NCBI RefSeq assembly: GCF_000238775.2
Contig: NZ_AFEJ02000006.1
Span: forward strand, 186,001-250,000
Origin: Acaryochloris sp. CCMEE 5410
GTDB taxonomy: Bacteria > Cyanobacteriota > Cyanobacteriia > Thermosynechococcales > Thermosynechococcaceae
Length of the DNA: 64,000 bases
Direction of reading: 5' to 3'
Position numbers and translations under genes: made by a program. The notes beneath the pieces are model-generated. The model was given only the letters and a program-made list of their open reading frames with translations, made no database searches and was not told where the DNA came from. This document shows positions 15,850 through 25,356 of the stretch, in pieces. How positions within the stretch are numbered: the first letter of the stretch is position 1; each line of letters starts with the position of its first letter.

Positions 15850-16374
15850 TTACTTCGTAGATTTAAAGTACTTTTTGAAGATTCGGGAAAGCTCATCATG
15901 GAAGCCCCAACCCATTTCAGAGGTACTTTGAACAATACTTTTTGCTTGAGCCAAGTAGTTATCTTGCAATCTATTTTTAGATACTAGCTTGGCCGCCCGT
16001 TCAAACAAATCCTCAAATGCCATATAGAATTTCTCATCGATATCTCCGTAAGCCAATGTAAACTCCACACCTGTCTCGACACAAAAGTAGATAAAATTAA
16101 TCACCTGATCAGTACTTGTCGCTTCTGCTTCGACTTTCTGAACCATCTGATATGCGATTGATGGGTTGCCGTCTCCATGATCCCCAACAGGGAAAAATTC
16201 AGAGCGAACATACGCTTTGTAATCATCAAAGTCGCGGTCGGAAGTTGTGATACCAACTTTTGAGTTTAAGAAACGTTCAGCGGCAGCATTATCCTTAGCC
16301 AGTTCTATAAACATCCCTATGAGTTCATCTTTTGAGCAGTTCCTGAGATATTTTTGAATGGTTCGTGTTTTCAT
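15850..16374 (-). CDS. DUF6155-like protein
   Basis: A 174-residue protein. It begins with a helical block (I-Q-K-Y-L-R-N-C-S-K-D-E-L-I-G-M-F-I-E-L-A-K-D) and has a short spacer then further helices, as in DUF6155-type proteins. No catalytic motif is seen. Predicted cytosolic. It lies directly beside the inverted repeat at 15708-15816, on the opposite strand from its other neighbour. Family assignment tentative; existence as a gene is well supported by length and composition. Confidence 0.6.
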   Translation of the reverse strand: MKTRTIQKYLRNCSKDELIGMFIELAKDNAAAERFLNSKVGITTSDRDFDDYKAYVRSEFFPVGDHGDGNPSIAYQMVQKVEAEATSTDQVINFIYFCVETGVEFTLAYGDIDEKFYMAFEDLFERAAKLVSKNRLQDNYLAQAKSIVQSTSEMGWGFHDELSRIFKKYFKSTK

Positions 16375-16679
16375 AGAATGTTAATGTGTGCCCAGAACCT
16401 AAACCTATTTATCGAAGACTGCAAGGTCTGATTCATCTACCAGGAAATCAATGTATGAAGAGAAACAGAGCATTGTGGACAATGATTCAGTTCTATGACC
16501 AGATAGGGTAACACTTTGAACCAAGGTTAAAGTCTACATCTGCTTATTCAACAAACATTTAATGTTTGACAATTGAATGTGAGTGTAACTCTATTTTGAG
16601 TCATGCTCAATTCTAAAAAATATGTTTCGTAATGCTAAATCTCTGGAGCGAACGAAAATTTAATCCCAGTATTTGAATC
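16375..16679. other. Gap before the DUF6930-type gene
   Basis: About 305 AT-rich bases. The only recognisable item is GGGTAACACTTTGAACC near 16506, which resembles the arms of the inverted repeat at 15708-15816 and may be a lone half of the same element. No open frame, hairpin terminator or RNA gene is seen. Confidence 0.3.
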
Positions 16680-17723
16680 ATGTCTGACGAGAAAAGAAAG
16701 AATCAACGCCTTCAGAAAGCTCAAACCTTACGTCAAACCCATGAAACCTGGTCAGGAACGTGTGGTCGTGCTCCCTTTTGGATTGTGCCTGACGATATCG
16801 CTCCCTATCGTCCTTTTTTGTTCTGTTTAGCCGATGAGAGTTCAAAGGTATTGCGTACCAATACCTTTGAACAAGAACCGTCCACCAACGAGATATTTGC
16901 AGAAGTTCTCCATGGCATTTGCCGTCCGATGTTGGGATCCGGTAGAGCCCGCCGTCCAAAAGTTCTGTTCCTTGACAATTCTGATCTTGTCGATGCACTG
17001 ACACCCTTACTCTCAGACTTAGGTGTTCGCTGTGAATTCCGCCATTCTCTTCCCATTCTCAAAGAGTTACTTTACTCAATGGAGAAACAGATCAATCGGC
17101 GCGAACCTATTCCGGGGTTATTAACGATCCCTTCTATAACCAAACCTTTCTTGGGACATCTTTATGAGCTGGCTGCTGATTTTTACGCTGCCACTCCCTG
17201 GTACTGGTTAAATGATATGAATCCAATAGCAATTTGCGTCACTCCAGATAAAGAGCCTCGCTATGCTGTCGTTATGGGTAGTGGCGGAGAAATTTTTGGT
17301 TTGGCGGTCTATGATAGCTTGGATGATTTACTTGCAATTTATGACTCAAGTCTGTCAAATCAGCAACTAACCAAGAAATCTAGCACGCTAGTACTCTTTT
17401 TCGAGGAAGCAAGAGCCATGGGGTTTGAAGATCTTGATGCTATGGAAGCAAATGATTGGTCAGTTGTTGACGAGCTAGGCTACCCGATTTTCGGACGCAG
17501 CACCCCATCAATGGAAATTCGAAATCCTTCCAAAGCAGATCTGTTCTGGATGGAGGCTGCTTTAGCTGGTATCTTGAAATACCTCCGTAAACATACTCCT
17601 GTGGAGTCCTTTGACTGGATTCCCTCAGATGAGACTATTAGTGTAAAACTCACTGGCGGAAAAACGCAAACCAAACTACGATTTCCTGATTTGAATGAAT
17701 TACTAAGTGGGCACCTCGATTAA
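16680..17723 (+). CDS. DUF6930/DUF7309-type protein
   Basis: A 347-residue cytosolic protein. The first half (W-S-G-T-C-G-R-A-P-F-W-I, Y-R-P-F-L-F-C-L-A-D, P-K-V-L-F-L-D-N) and second half (P-I-A-I-C-V-T, Y-A-V-V-M-G-S-G-G-E-I-F-G-L-A-V-Y, L-V-L-F-F-E-E) recall DUF6930 and DUF7309 proteins, which lack a known role. The last part contains D-W-I-P-S-D-E-T-I. The ATG follows directly on an AT-rich gap. This is one of the longest intact non-mobile genes in the first 18 kb. Domain names are a moderate-confidence recall. Confidence 0.6.
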   Translation: MSDEKRKNQRLQKAQTLRQTHETWSGTCGRAPFWIVPDDIAPYRPFLFCLADESSKVLRTNTFEQEPSTNEIFAEVLHGICRPMLGSGRARRPKVLFLDNSDLVDALTPLLSDLGVRCEFRHSLPILKELLYSMEKQINRREPIPGLLTIPSITKPFLGHLYELAADFYAATPWYWLNDMNPIAICVTPDKEPRYAVVMGSGGEIFGLAVYDSLDDLLAIYDSSLSNQQLTKKSSTLVLFFEEARAMGFEDLDAMEANDWSVVDELGYPIFGRSTPSMEIRNPSKADLFWMEAALAGILKYLRKHTPVESFDWIPSDETISVKLTGGKTQTKLRFPDLNELLSGHLD

Positions 17724-17853
17724 TTTCCCTGGACCGAAGTTACGTAACATCGATGATAATAATTCAGGTCTTTCCGGTAGGCTCGTCGGGTGCAGGGAGA
17801 TCTTTTATCTCGCAGCAAATCGCTCAGAACATCACTCTGGCCATTTCATATCA

Positions 17854-18136
17854 ATGGAACGGTTTTGGTCGCTAAGGTTGAAATCCTTGTTCAGTATAGG
17901 TTATAGATATAAATATAAATGCTTATGGAATACCTAATAGAATCAAAACTCTGAAAATTCATAACAACAGCACTGTCCCACTTTCGATGCTTGGGCAGTT
18001 TTAGAAAAGTTTCTGAAAGCTATATAGAGCAATAGATATAGGATTCTAGTGTCCCAGATTGGTCAGTTGAGGGACAGTCTACTCTTGATCACCGTTCAGG
18101 AATCTGAACACCTTAGCGACCAAAACCGTTCCAATA
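17854..18136. repeat. Inverted-repeat element of about 280 bases
   Basis: Left arm 17856-17878 reads GGAACGGTTTTGGTCGCTAA and on; the right arm near 18112-18134 is its exact reverse complement, about 23 bases. The interior has no gene. Inside are two words of the type GTCCCA and GGGACAG that may fold further. Size, arms and lack of coding fit a non-autonomous (MITE-like) element. The whole 17724-18261 gap holds nothing else supportable. Confidence 0.6.
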
Positions 18137-18261
18137 ATATTAAATGGCCCATACTGGCAATTACCTTAGAAAAATTGCCAGTATTTCTCGCGGGTAGAGC
18201 TACTTAATGAACTACCAACCACAGAATTCGTTTATCCTCCTACTGATATAAACCTAATAAA

Positions 18262-18286
18262 AAACTCCAACCATTCGTTGGAGTTT
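18262..18286 (-). terminator. Intrinsic terminator downstream of the hli genes
   Basis: A perfect 10-bp stem (AAACTCCAAC/GTTGGAGTTT) with a five-base loop. Read on the minus strand it is followed by a run of six T, so it terminates leftward transcription from the two hli genes, 150 bases after the last stop. Confidence 0.75.
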
Positions 18287-18434
18287 CTAGAGGATTTATT
18301 TGTTCTAAGAGGTGGAGACGTTTAGAATCAATGTGTTGCACAGTGAACATGAGTTTTTGGAAAAGCAATATTCATTGTGCAAATTTGCTTTTGTAAGTAA
18401 GACTACCCTTAGGCAAGGGCCATACCAGAGGTCT

Positions 18435-18587
18435 TTAGAAAGCCAACCAGGTCAGAAGTTGACCAATAATGCCTTTGCCAGTAAGAGCTTCAGTAATTAA
18501 GGCTAAGGTAAACCCAATCATGGCGAGTCGCCCATTCCAAGTTTCGGAAAAAGCGCTAAATCCAGTGAAAGAAGGCTGAGAATTCAT
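18435..18587 (-). CDS. High-light-inducible protein (single-helix CAB/ELIP family)
   Basis: A 50-residue protein, found by translating the minus strand. It carries the chlorophyll-binding helix signature E-T-W-N-G-R-L-A-M-I-G-F at residues 15-26, where Glu and Asn/Arg are the pigment ligands in the LHC superfamily. The helix continues T-L-A-L-I-T-E-A-L-T-G-K-G, and the C-terminus is hydrophobic. HLIPs sit in the thylakoid membrane, bind chlorophyll and carotenoid and protect photosystem II assembly intermediates. GGGAG precedes the ATG. It is 64 bases downstream of a second hli gene, so they form an operon. Confidence 0.9.
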   Translation of the reverse strand: MNSQPSFTGFSAFSETWNGRLAMIGFTLALITEALTGKGIIGQLLTWLAF

Positions 18588-18651
18588 AACAATCAAATCT
18601 CCCTTAATACTTGGTTCGTGGATGTGAGCAGCAGAAAGCCAGTTGGCAGGC

Positions 18652-18795
18652 TTACATCAATCCCCAGAAATGGAGAACACCTTTTCCAGTTACTAATTCA
18701 ATAACGATAGCTAGATAGAAGCCCACCATCGCTAGGCGGCCACTCCAAGCTTCAGCAAAGGGATTAAAGCCAAAAAAATTGTTAGATGTATTCAT
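18652..18795 (-). CDS. High-light-inducible protein (single-helix CAB/ELIP family)
   Basis: A 47-residue protein with the signature [12 protein letters not shown] at residues 15-26, and I-E-L-V-T-G-K-G at the end of the helix. It has Ser where the neighbouring HLIP has Asn at the position before G-R, a change also seen in some HLIPs. It should be a thylakoid pigment-binding photoprotective protein and may pair with the adjacent one. ACGGAG lies before the ATG. It is the first gene of the two-gene hli unit ending at the terminator at 18262-18286. Confidence 0.9.
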   Translation of the reverse strand: MNTSNNFFGFNPFAEAWSGRLAMVGFYLAIVIELVTGKGVLHFWGLM

Positions 18796-18843
18796 GACTG
18801 TAGACTCCGTAAAAATCATGTGTGTTGTGGTCTTATGTGGATG

Positions 18844-18851
18844 AATGTAAC
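18844..18851 (-). promoter_or_regulatory. Possible HLR1 half-site upstream of the hli pair
   Basis: The minus strand reads GTTACATT, one perfect half of the HLR1 element bound by RpaB in light-responsive cyanobacterial promoters, about 50 bases upstream of the 18795 start. The second half, expected two bases further, is not conserved. A related GTTACAAT lies at 18890-18897 on the plus strand. This is suggestive only. Confidence 0.25.
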
Positions 18852-19037
18852 AAGATTATTACAGAAAGTCAATGAAATCTTTGAGTAGAGTTACAATTCC
18901 TTGACTTTTACCAGATTTATGTATACTCAAACACTTTTCTGAGATTACTAATATTAGACACGAGTTCGGGGATTGATGCGAGATTGCGATCGCATTTCCA
19001 ATACCAAGCCCTAAGCACGAAGCTCCAACACCCTTAC

Positions 19038-19229
19038 CTAGGTAACATAAAGTCCTTGCAGAACTTGAGGTTTTAGAGCTTCAAAATCATTCAATGGTAT
19101 TTCATCAGAAGGATTGCAGAGCTTCTTTAGTAGCATCTCCAGCATTGGGTTTTCACTGTTGTAGACCACTTCTGCCCTCGTGTTGTCTGACTGGCAAAAC
19201 CAGGATTGAGATGTAAATCTAGCGCTGAT
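19038..19229 (-). CDS. Small hypothetical ORF without a standard start
   Basis: An open frame of up to 63 residues with convincing composition (F-T-S-Q-S-W-F-C-Q-S-D-N-T-R, then V-V-Y-N-S-E-N-P-M-L-E-M-L-L, ending Q-V-L-Q-G-L-Y-V-T). A GGAGAG sequence follows the stop of the upstream gene and sits six bases before ATC, the only in-frame candidate near it. A GTG or ATG inside would give about 43 or 35 residues. It is either a rare-start gene or one whose start has mutated. Confidence 0.4.
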   Translation of the reverse strand: MSARFTSQSWFCQSDNTRAEVVYNSENPMLEMLLKKLCNPSDEIPLNDFEALKPQVLQGLYVT

Positions 19230-19238
19230 TTTCTCTCC

Positions 19239-19571
19239 TTAAAAAGGCACCCCATCAAGCGGAGCCTGAGGCTGTCCTTTTAGGCCATGCTCCAGCAGAG
19301 TTTTAGAAAGTTTATAGAGATATGACCGCAAGTTATAAACCCGGTCATACCTCTGGCCATCGTCGCGCCATTCTAGTAACCCCTTGTATAAGTTTTGGGC
19401 CGTTCCTTCCAGCCCTGAGATATACGGCGCAAGACTGGCAAGTAGGCCATCCATAAGGCTTTTAACCTCGTCTAGTTGTATATCTGGTGAACGGAAATCA
19501 GGATCCGAGCCGAAGCGCTCAACTATTCTTTGCGCCTGCTGTAAGGTCTCTTTTAGAGTTTCGGGTTGCAT
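19239..19571 (-). CDS. Hypothetical helical protein
   Basis: A 110-residue soluble protein, mostly helical (L-K-E-T-L-Q-Q-A-Q-R-I-V-E-R-F, L-D-E-V-K-S-L-M-D-G-L-L-A-S-L, Y-L-Y-K-L-S-K-T-L-L-E-H). Unknown family. A Shine-Dalgarno sequence for the next frame begins immediately after its stop, which suggests it forms a two-gene unit with 19038-19229. It lies just left of the truncated XRE gene and the Tn3 end. Confidence 0.55.
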   Translation of the reverse strand: MQPETLKETLQQAQRIVERFGSDPDFRSPDIQLDEVKSLMDGLLASLAPYISGLEGTAQNLYKGLLEWRDDGQRYDRVYNLRSYLYKLSKTLLEHGLKGQPQAPLDGVPF

Positions 19572-19688
19572 TGCTGGAAAGCTCCTAGGTCAAAAATGGC
19601 ATGTGTACTTAATAGATAGGGCAGAAATGCCCTATACCAAAATTACCGGGGTAGACAACACCGTTAGGTTAGGCAGGCTGAGCGGGGC

Positions 19689-19886
19689 TTATTGATCCGA
19701 AAAAGTGACATGCACAATCAGATTTGTTTGTACCTTGTAGTACTCACAAATACGCTTCAAATTTTTGATAGATGGTAGATGCTCAGGATCGTTGTACAGG
19801 TTGTACGCAGTTGCCTGTGCTAGACCTACGTCTTTACCAAACCGATAGGGAGTTATACCCCTTTCGTCTAAGAAGTCTTTGATAGT
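19689..19886 (-). pseudogene. XRE-type regulator cut by the Tn3 left end
   Basis: The frame ending at 19689 encodes T-I-K-D-F-L-D-E-R-G-I-T-P-Y-R-F, then G-L-A-Q-A-T-A-Y-N-L-Y and L-K-R-I-C-E-Y-Y, a clear Cro/CI helix-turn-helix. Going upstream, homology stops exactly at the GGGG of the transposon terminus (19887), and no start codon is available. The missing part is only the first few residues, so the gene was broken at its very beginning. Confidence 0.75.
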
Positions 19887-19924
19887 GGGGTTTACGGGGC
19901 AATGGAACGATAAACAACGCTAAG
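19887..19924 (+). repeat. Tn3 left 38-bp terminal inverted repeat
   Basis: Starts GGGGTTTACGGGG and ends ACGCTAAG; identical in reverse complement to 27575-27612. The interior similarity extends to about 20010, ending with a conserved ACCTTTACTGAGTAT word. Between this and the recombinase gene (20011-20202) no gene is seen; a resolution site could lie here. Confidence 0.95.
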
Positions 19925-20202
19925 GCTGTAACGCTTGTGGGGCATGGCTTCTAGCCTCAGATTTTTCCTAATTCTTCATGCTAAAAACCGCTACAACCTT
20001 TACTGAGTATGGCGTTGAAGAAACTGAGATTTTGAATTTGCATTATAGTAATCCCTGAAATACTTACGGGTAGGCATTTACAGGAATATCTTGTTGGTGT
20101 TGTGAGTATTTAGTTTATAGTCTGCTGACTGACTACTCCGGGGTAAACCAATTAGAAGAAGAGTGTGTCTATTTTGAATCCTTTATCTTCTGAGTTGACC
20201 TA

Positions 20203-21093
20203 TCAATTAATCAACTTTTGTAGAGCCTGTTTAGCGACTTTTTCAGCTCTGCTTGAAGTCACCTTTTGATAGCGCAAAGTCGTCTGTAAATGTTGATGTC
20301 CCATCAAGGCCCTCAACTCCTCGATTCCCATTAAACCCACTCGCTCCGTGGCAAAGGTATGCCGTAGATCATGGAGCCGTAGCCCCTCCAAGACCGGATC
20401 CTGCTCAGTCAATTTTTTCCAGCTTTTATAGATGGTTGTATAGCTCACACGGGTTATCAATCCTGATTTGGGCTGTTGTGCTGTAAATAAGGCTGGAGAA
20501 CTGGGGTGTCGATAATATTGAATGTATTCCGCTAATACTTGTGCGGCATCATCGCTGTAGAAACACCACCGGCGTTTATTGCCCTTACCCACCACTTGAA
20601 ACTTACAGTCTTGGAGATCAACATTGGCGAGATCCAAAGCCAGTAGTTCAGCAATCCTGGCCCCCGTGCGATGAAGCAAACGGACCAGTGCGTGCATGCG
20701 TCTATCTGGTTTAACCCTTTGATACAGCCGTTGCAATTGCTGAGGGGTGAGATATCGGACTAACTCGTCTGTCCCAGACTCTCCTTGTTGTACATCAGGT
20801 TTACGTTGCTTGAGATGAGCAATGGGATTCGATTTGATATGCCCTCGTTCCAAAGCAAAGTTCAGCAAGGATTGAAGAATCGCCTGGTGACGCCGATGGG
20901 TAGTGTAGGACAACTGCTGGAGACTGTTGAGGTAGTCTTCAAGTACTTCCCGTGTCAGTAATTCCAGTGGTAGGCTGCCATACTGCTGCAGCAAAGGAAG
21001 AAGGGTCAACTCATAGGACTTGAGAGTGCTAGCAGCGTAGCCTGGACGGTTGAGAAATTCAGTCGCTACTGTAGCTAAGACCTTACTGGACAT
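20203..21093 (-). CDS. Tyrosine recombinase (TnpI-like resolution enzyme)
   Basis: A 296-residue tyrosine recombinase. An N-terminal SAM-like core-binding domain (residues about 10-95) precedes the catalytic domain with the conserved Arg in H-R-T-G-A-R-I-A-E-L-L, the H-x-x-R box L-H-D-L-R-H-T-F-A-T, G-H-Q-H-L-Q-T-T and the Tyr nucleophile in L-R-Y-Q-K. In Tn3 elements of this layout it resolves cointegrates at a site inside the transposon. It is divergent from the regulator gene. The interval (21094-21164) has inverted AGTAG/CTACT words that could be part of a recombination site or operator. Confidence 0.9.
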   Translation of the reverse strand: MSSKVLATVATEFLNRPGYAASTLKSYELTLLPLLQQYGSLPLELLTREVLEDYLNSLQQLSYTTHRRHQAILQSLLNFALERGHIKSNPIAHLKQRKPDVQQGESGTDELVRYLTPQQLQRLYQRVKPDRRMHALVRLLHRTGARIAELLALDLANVDLQDCKFQVVGKGNKRRWCFYSDDAAQVLAEYIQYYRHPSSPALFTAQQPKSGLITRVSYTTIYKSWKKLTEQDPVLEGLRLHDLRHTFATERVGLMGIEELRALMGHQHLQTTLRYQKVTSSRAEKVAKQALQKLIN

Positions 21094-21164
21094 GGAGTAT
21101 ATTTATTTACTCTAGAAGTAGATAATAGTGTACTACTGCCTTGTTGTTTCACTACATTGGTTTG

Positions 21165-21635
21165 ATGTCGTCAGATTGGTCTGCTTGTCCTCCTCACCCC
21201 CAAGAATCCTTAAAGGATTATGTCTGTCGTCTTCGTCAACAGCAGAATTGGACTCAGGCCCAACTCGCTACAGCTGCAGGGGTACATCGCCAAACCATTG
21301 GCAAAATTGAAAAGGGACAAACTCAACGCCTCAATCAACGGGCGAGAAACGGCTTGGCGTTTGCTTTGAGCATTCCAGCAGAGTATCTGGATGCCCTCAG
21401 CCAAGGTAAACCTATAACCCCAGTCTCTTCAGTCAAATTCTGTCCTCAATGTTGGCGACCAGGACAGACGCCAGATCCGATATGGACAGATTTACGGAGT
21501 CATTTTTGTTTTGCCTGTGGGACTCGCCTCATCAACCAGTGTGCTCAGTGTCAGCAACCGATCTTGTCCTTGCAATTCCGCTTTTGTCCCTATTGCGGTA
21601 AGGCTTATCAGAGCAAAGCGGTCAGTTCAACCTAA
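21165..21635 (+). CDS. XRE regulator with zinc-ribbon tail
   Basis: A 156-residue protein from the ATG at 21165 (earlier TTG codons are in frame). Residues about 20-80 are a Cro/CI helix-turn-helix (W-T-Q-A-Q-L-A-T-A-A-G-V-H-R-Q-T-I-G). The C-terminus has three C-x2-C pairs and a C-x-x-C-G end (F-C-P-Q-C-W, F-C-F-A-C-G, C-A-Q-C, F-C-P-Y-C-G), giving two probable zinc ribbons. Its stop overlaps the tnpA start as TAATG. It probably represses the transposon genes, in which case the divergent interval would hold its operator. Confidence 0.8.
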   Translation: MSSDWSACPPHPQESLKDYVCRLRQQQNWTQAQLATAAGVHRQTIGKIEKGQTQRLNQRARNGLAFALSIPAEYLDALSQGKPITPVSSVKFCPQCWRPGQTPDPIWTDLRSHFCFACGTRLINQCAQCQQPILSLQFRFCPYCGKAYQSKAVSST

Positions 21636-22676
21636 TGCCGGTCAATTTTCTCAATGAGTCGGAGCGCACTCACCTTAGTCAGATTCCTGCAGACATCCTT
21701 GAGATCGATCTCAACAAATATTTCACTTTGACACCAGAAGATATCCAGCAGGTTAAACGGCAACGGCAGCCCCATAACCAATTGGGCTTCGCGATCCAGT
21801 TGTGTACGCTGCGATTTTTAGGCTTTTGTCCTGATGATTTGCAACAGACACCCACTCAGGTTTTAGAGTTTGTGGCCCAGCAGATTAACATTACCGTCGA
21901 GCATCTGCAGCGGTATGGCAAGCGGGCGCAAACCCGCACTGCCCATTTACAGCAAGTGCAGCATTACTTGGGTTTTCGAACTCCCAAATCTAAGGACTTA
22001 AAGGCACTGGGGAAATGGATGTTAGAGCGGGCATTGGAACATGACGAACCTTTGCTGCTATTCCAACAAGCAGCGGAAAAACTATTGGCACAAAAGTTGG
22101 TGCGTCCCAGGATAACTACGATTGAGCGGATGGTAAGTACAGCCCGCAACCAAGCCATGAAAGTGACCTACCAGATGATGAAGCCATTGGTTAAGGCCTC
22201 AGGGCGAAAATTTCTCAACGATCTGCTCAAGCCCGAGGGAGACGGTAAGGCGATCCGATTAAGTCGATTGCGGTGGCCGGCCACCAGTAATTCAGCCGCT
22301 GAAATTTTGAGAGTCATTGAGAAGATCAACTTTCTGCGCAGCCACAACGTTCATCAATGGGATGTCACAGAGTTTAATCCGAATCGACTTAAATTCCTGG
22401 CTCGATTAGCTAAAAAGACTAGCATCAAGTCATTCAAGCGAATCCCCGTAGAACGGCGGTATCCGTTACTGATCGCTTTTTTGCAGCAACTGCTAATCGA
22501 GACTACGGATGAGGCCATCGATCTATTTATTCGTTGTTTATCAGATGCTCATTCCAAAGCTCGACGAGAACTGCGAGACTTTCGCCAAAAAGAAGCGGTC
22601 GCGATCAATGAAAAGGTCATGCTCCTGCAGCAGTTAGGTGGAGTCATCTTAGATCCAGCGGTAGAAGATCCTGCAG
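21635..22676 (+). pseudogene. tnpA: Tn3 transposase, 5' part (split by IS21)
   Basis: Encodes the first 347 residues of a Tn3-family TnpA: N-terminal DNA-binding region (I-D-L-N-K-Y-F-T-L-T-P-E-D, Q-L-G-F-A-I-Q-L-C-T-L-R-F, R-Y-G-K-R-A-Q-T-R) that recognises the 38-bp ends. The frame continues into the IS and stops there. Joining to 25540 restores codon GTG and an uninterrupted 995-residue protein, the normal length for the family, so the gene was intact before the IS arrived. Confidence 0.9.
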
Positions 22677-22932
22677 TGCATATTCTCACCAACTTCTCCA
22701 CCCCTGTGGAGGTTGACTTCTCCGGTCGAATGGCAGTAACTTCTCCACCCCTATGGAAGTTATCTTCGCCAGTCAAGTGGCAATAAACTTCTCCACCCCT
22801 GTGGCAACAACTTCGCCGGATAAGTGGCAGTTAACTTCTCCACCCCCTTAACCATCATTTCGACAGGTCATTATCCCTAGCCAGGCCAACCTCTAAACTT
22901 CTGTGCATTAGCCAGAGGAATGGAGATTGGCA

Positions 22933-24485
22933 ATGGCCTATAAACGTCAAGGAGCAACCCTGTCGATGAGTAAATTTCGCGAAATTATCCGTTTACATGA
23001 ACTCGGCCACAATAAATCGGAGATCGCTCGTAGCTGCTTCATCTCCCGTACCAGTGTCCGGGACTATCTGCGCCGTGCCCAGGGTCAATCTCTCAGTTAT
23101 GACCAGTTAAGCCAACTGAGTGATAGTGATATCCAGCATTTGCTGGGAAAAGGTCAGCGTCAGTCCTCCCGTAAGAAGCCAGCGATTGACTTCGAATATG
23201 TGCATCGAGAGATGCAACGCAAAGGGGTCACCCTGGGCCTACTGTGGATGGAGGGTAAAGAGAGAGGAGACTGGAACTGTAGCTATAGTGGCTTTTGCCG
23301 TCGATACCGTCAGTGGAAAAAGCAGCACTCGCTATCCATGCGCCAGATTCACAAGGGAGCGGAAAGATTTTTGTGGACTACTGCGGTATGACGGTGCCGG
23401 TGGTCCATCCCAAAACCGGTGAGGTGACTCAAGCTCAAGTATTTGTAGCCTGCTGTGGAGCGAGTAACTACACCTATGCAGAGGCGACCGAAAGCCAAAC
23501 CATCAAGAACTGGCTCGGATCTCATCAACGGGCCTTGGCCTTCTTTGGTGGGGTGCCGGTCGCTATCGTTCCAGACAACCTCAAGTCAGGAGTCACAGAT
23601 CCGTGTCGTTATGAGCCCGGTATCAATCGGAGTTATCAGGACTTTGCGGAACACTACAACGTGATTATTCTGCCCGCTCGCCCCAAATGCCCTCGGGATA
23701 AACCCAAAGTGGAGAATGCGGTACAGCAAGTGGAGCGTCATATCCTAGCGCCATTGAGAGATCAGACCTTTACCAGTTTCAAGCAACTGAATGAAGCGAT
23801 AGCAGCGGGACTCGAGAAACTCAACCATCGGACCATGAAATCCTATGGTCTATCCCGTCGAGAATTATTTGAGCAAGTGGACCAACCGGAACTGAGGTCC
23901 TTGCCCAGCCATGCGTTTGAGTTTGGCGAATTTAAAACTGCGAAAGTGAGTTTTGATTATCACATTGAGGTGAACCGCCACTATTACAGTGTCCCTTATG
24001 GCTATGTGGGTCAATCGGTATCGGTCAAGATTACGGAATCTTTGGTGCAGATTTTCCATGACCATCAGCGCATTGCGGTACATGAACGTTCCAGCGTTTC
24101 ATTTCAGCATTCCACGCAAGAGGGGCATATGCCCCCGGCACATTTGGCTCACAAAACCCAATCGAGAGAGACCTTCCTAGCTTGGGCCGAGAAGGTTGGA
24201 CCGGCCACGAAGCAGCAAGTGATAGAGATCTTTGAGAAGAAAGCCCATGACGAACAAGCATTTCGAGCCTTAAAAGGGGTGCAACATCTGAGAACAACCC
24301 ATGGTGCTGAAAGGTTGGAAGCCGCCTGTAATCGGGCTAATGCTATGGGGATGGTGGGCCAACGCTATCTCAAGTCCATGCTCCAAAACAAACTTGAATC
24401 CGACCCCTTACCGGATGAAACCCATAAGGTGATTCCTATTCACCATGCCAATGTCCGAGGGTCCGAATATTATCAAGCGACGTAG
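22933..24485 (+). pseudogene. istA: IS21 transposase, frameshifted
   Basis: About 517 codons when corrected: N-terminal helix-turn-helix (I-R-L-H-E-L-G-H-N-K-S-E-I-A-R) followed by an RNase-H-fold integrase domain (F-V-D-Y-C-G-M-T, V-P-D-N-L-K-S-G, P-R-D-K-P-K-V-E-N). Relative to copy 2 a single base is missing around 23365-23370 (GGAAAG here, GGAAAAAA there), which breaks the frame after K-G-A-E. The start at 22933 has GGAGA six bases before ATG. Confidence 0.88.
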
Positions 24486-24496
24486 GGGAGACAACG

Positions 24497-25356
24497 ATGC
24501 AAGCAATGATTGAACAGCTACAACAAATGAACTCACCGGCGTACTCGAAGCTTGGCGAGAACAGCAGGCGATGCCCACCTATCATGATCTGTCCTTCGAT
24601 GAACGACTGGCCTTGATGGTAGAGCGCGAATACATCCGGCGTCAGAATCAACGGATGCAACGCCGACTCAGGCAAGCGCGACTGCCGGTGCATGCCACCT
24701 TAGATGCCGTGGATTTCGATGTCCCAGAGGACTCCGTAAAATCCAGTTCCTTGAATTTGCTCAAGGCCATTGGCTCCAAGAAAACCTGTCATTGATTCTA
24801 TTGGGGCCGACCGGTGTAGGGAAGTCTTTCTTGGCGTCGGTCCTTGCAAATCATCTGTGCAAGCAAGGCCATAGCGTGCGCTATATCAAAACCGCTGACC
24901 TGGTGCTGGAGTTGAAGCTGGCCAAAGGAGATGGGTCTTATCCCAAACTCCGAAAACAATTAGCGGCCTACGATCTATTGGTGCTGGATGAATGGCTTAG
25001 AGATCCCCTGTCTGTCTTTGAAGCTCGAGAAGTACTCGATATCCTAGACGAGCGTTTCCGTAAAGCCTCCTGTTTATTCGCCACGCAAATGCCCCTGGAG
25101 CAATGGCACTCACAATTCAAGATCCCACCCTCGCCGATGCCATCCTCGACCGGATTATCCATGATGCGATGAAGGTCTTGCTCCGAGGAGAATCCATGCG
25201 GAAATTGACCAGCAAACTGACCCTGAAGCCAGAAGGAGAACTGAGTAATGACCGTTCACATGAGGAGAAAACAACGAGAGAAACGATCCCAAGATCTAAC
25301 CTTAAACGCACAAGGAGAAGAAGGATGAAAAAAAGGAGGGACAGATACATGAATAG
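24497..25356 (+). pseudogene. istB: IS21 helper ATPase, multiply frameshifted
   Basis: Corresponds to the intact 287-residue IstB of copy 2. Walker A G-P-T-G-V-G-K-S and Walker B L-L-V-L-D-E-W are present, but single-base losses near 24530, 24725 and 25118 break the frame, so no complete helper protein is made. The frame errors are spread over the gene, indicating relaxed selection, not a single accident. Confidence 0.88.
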
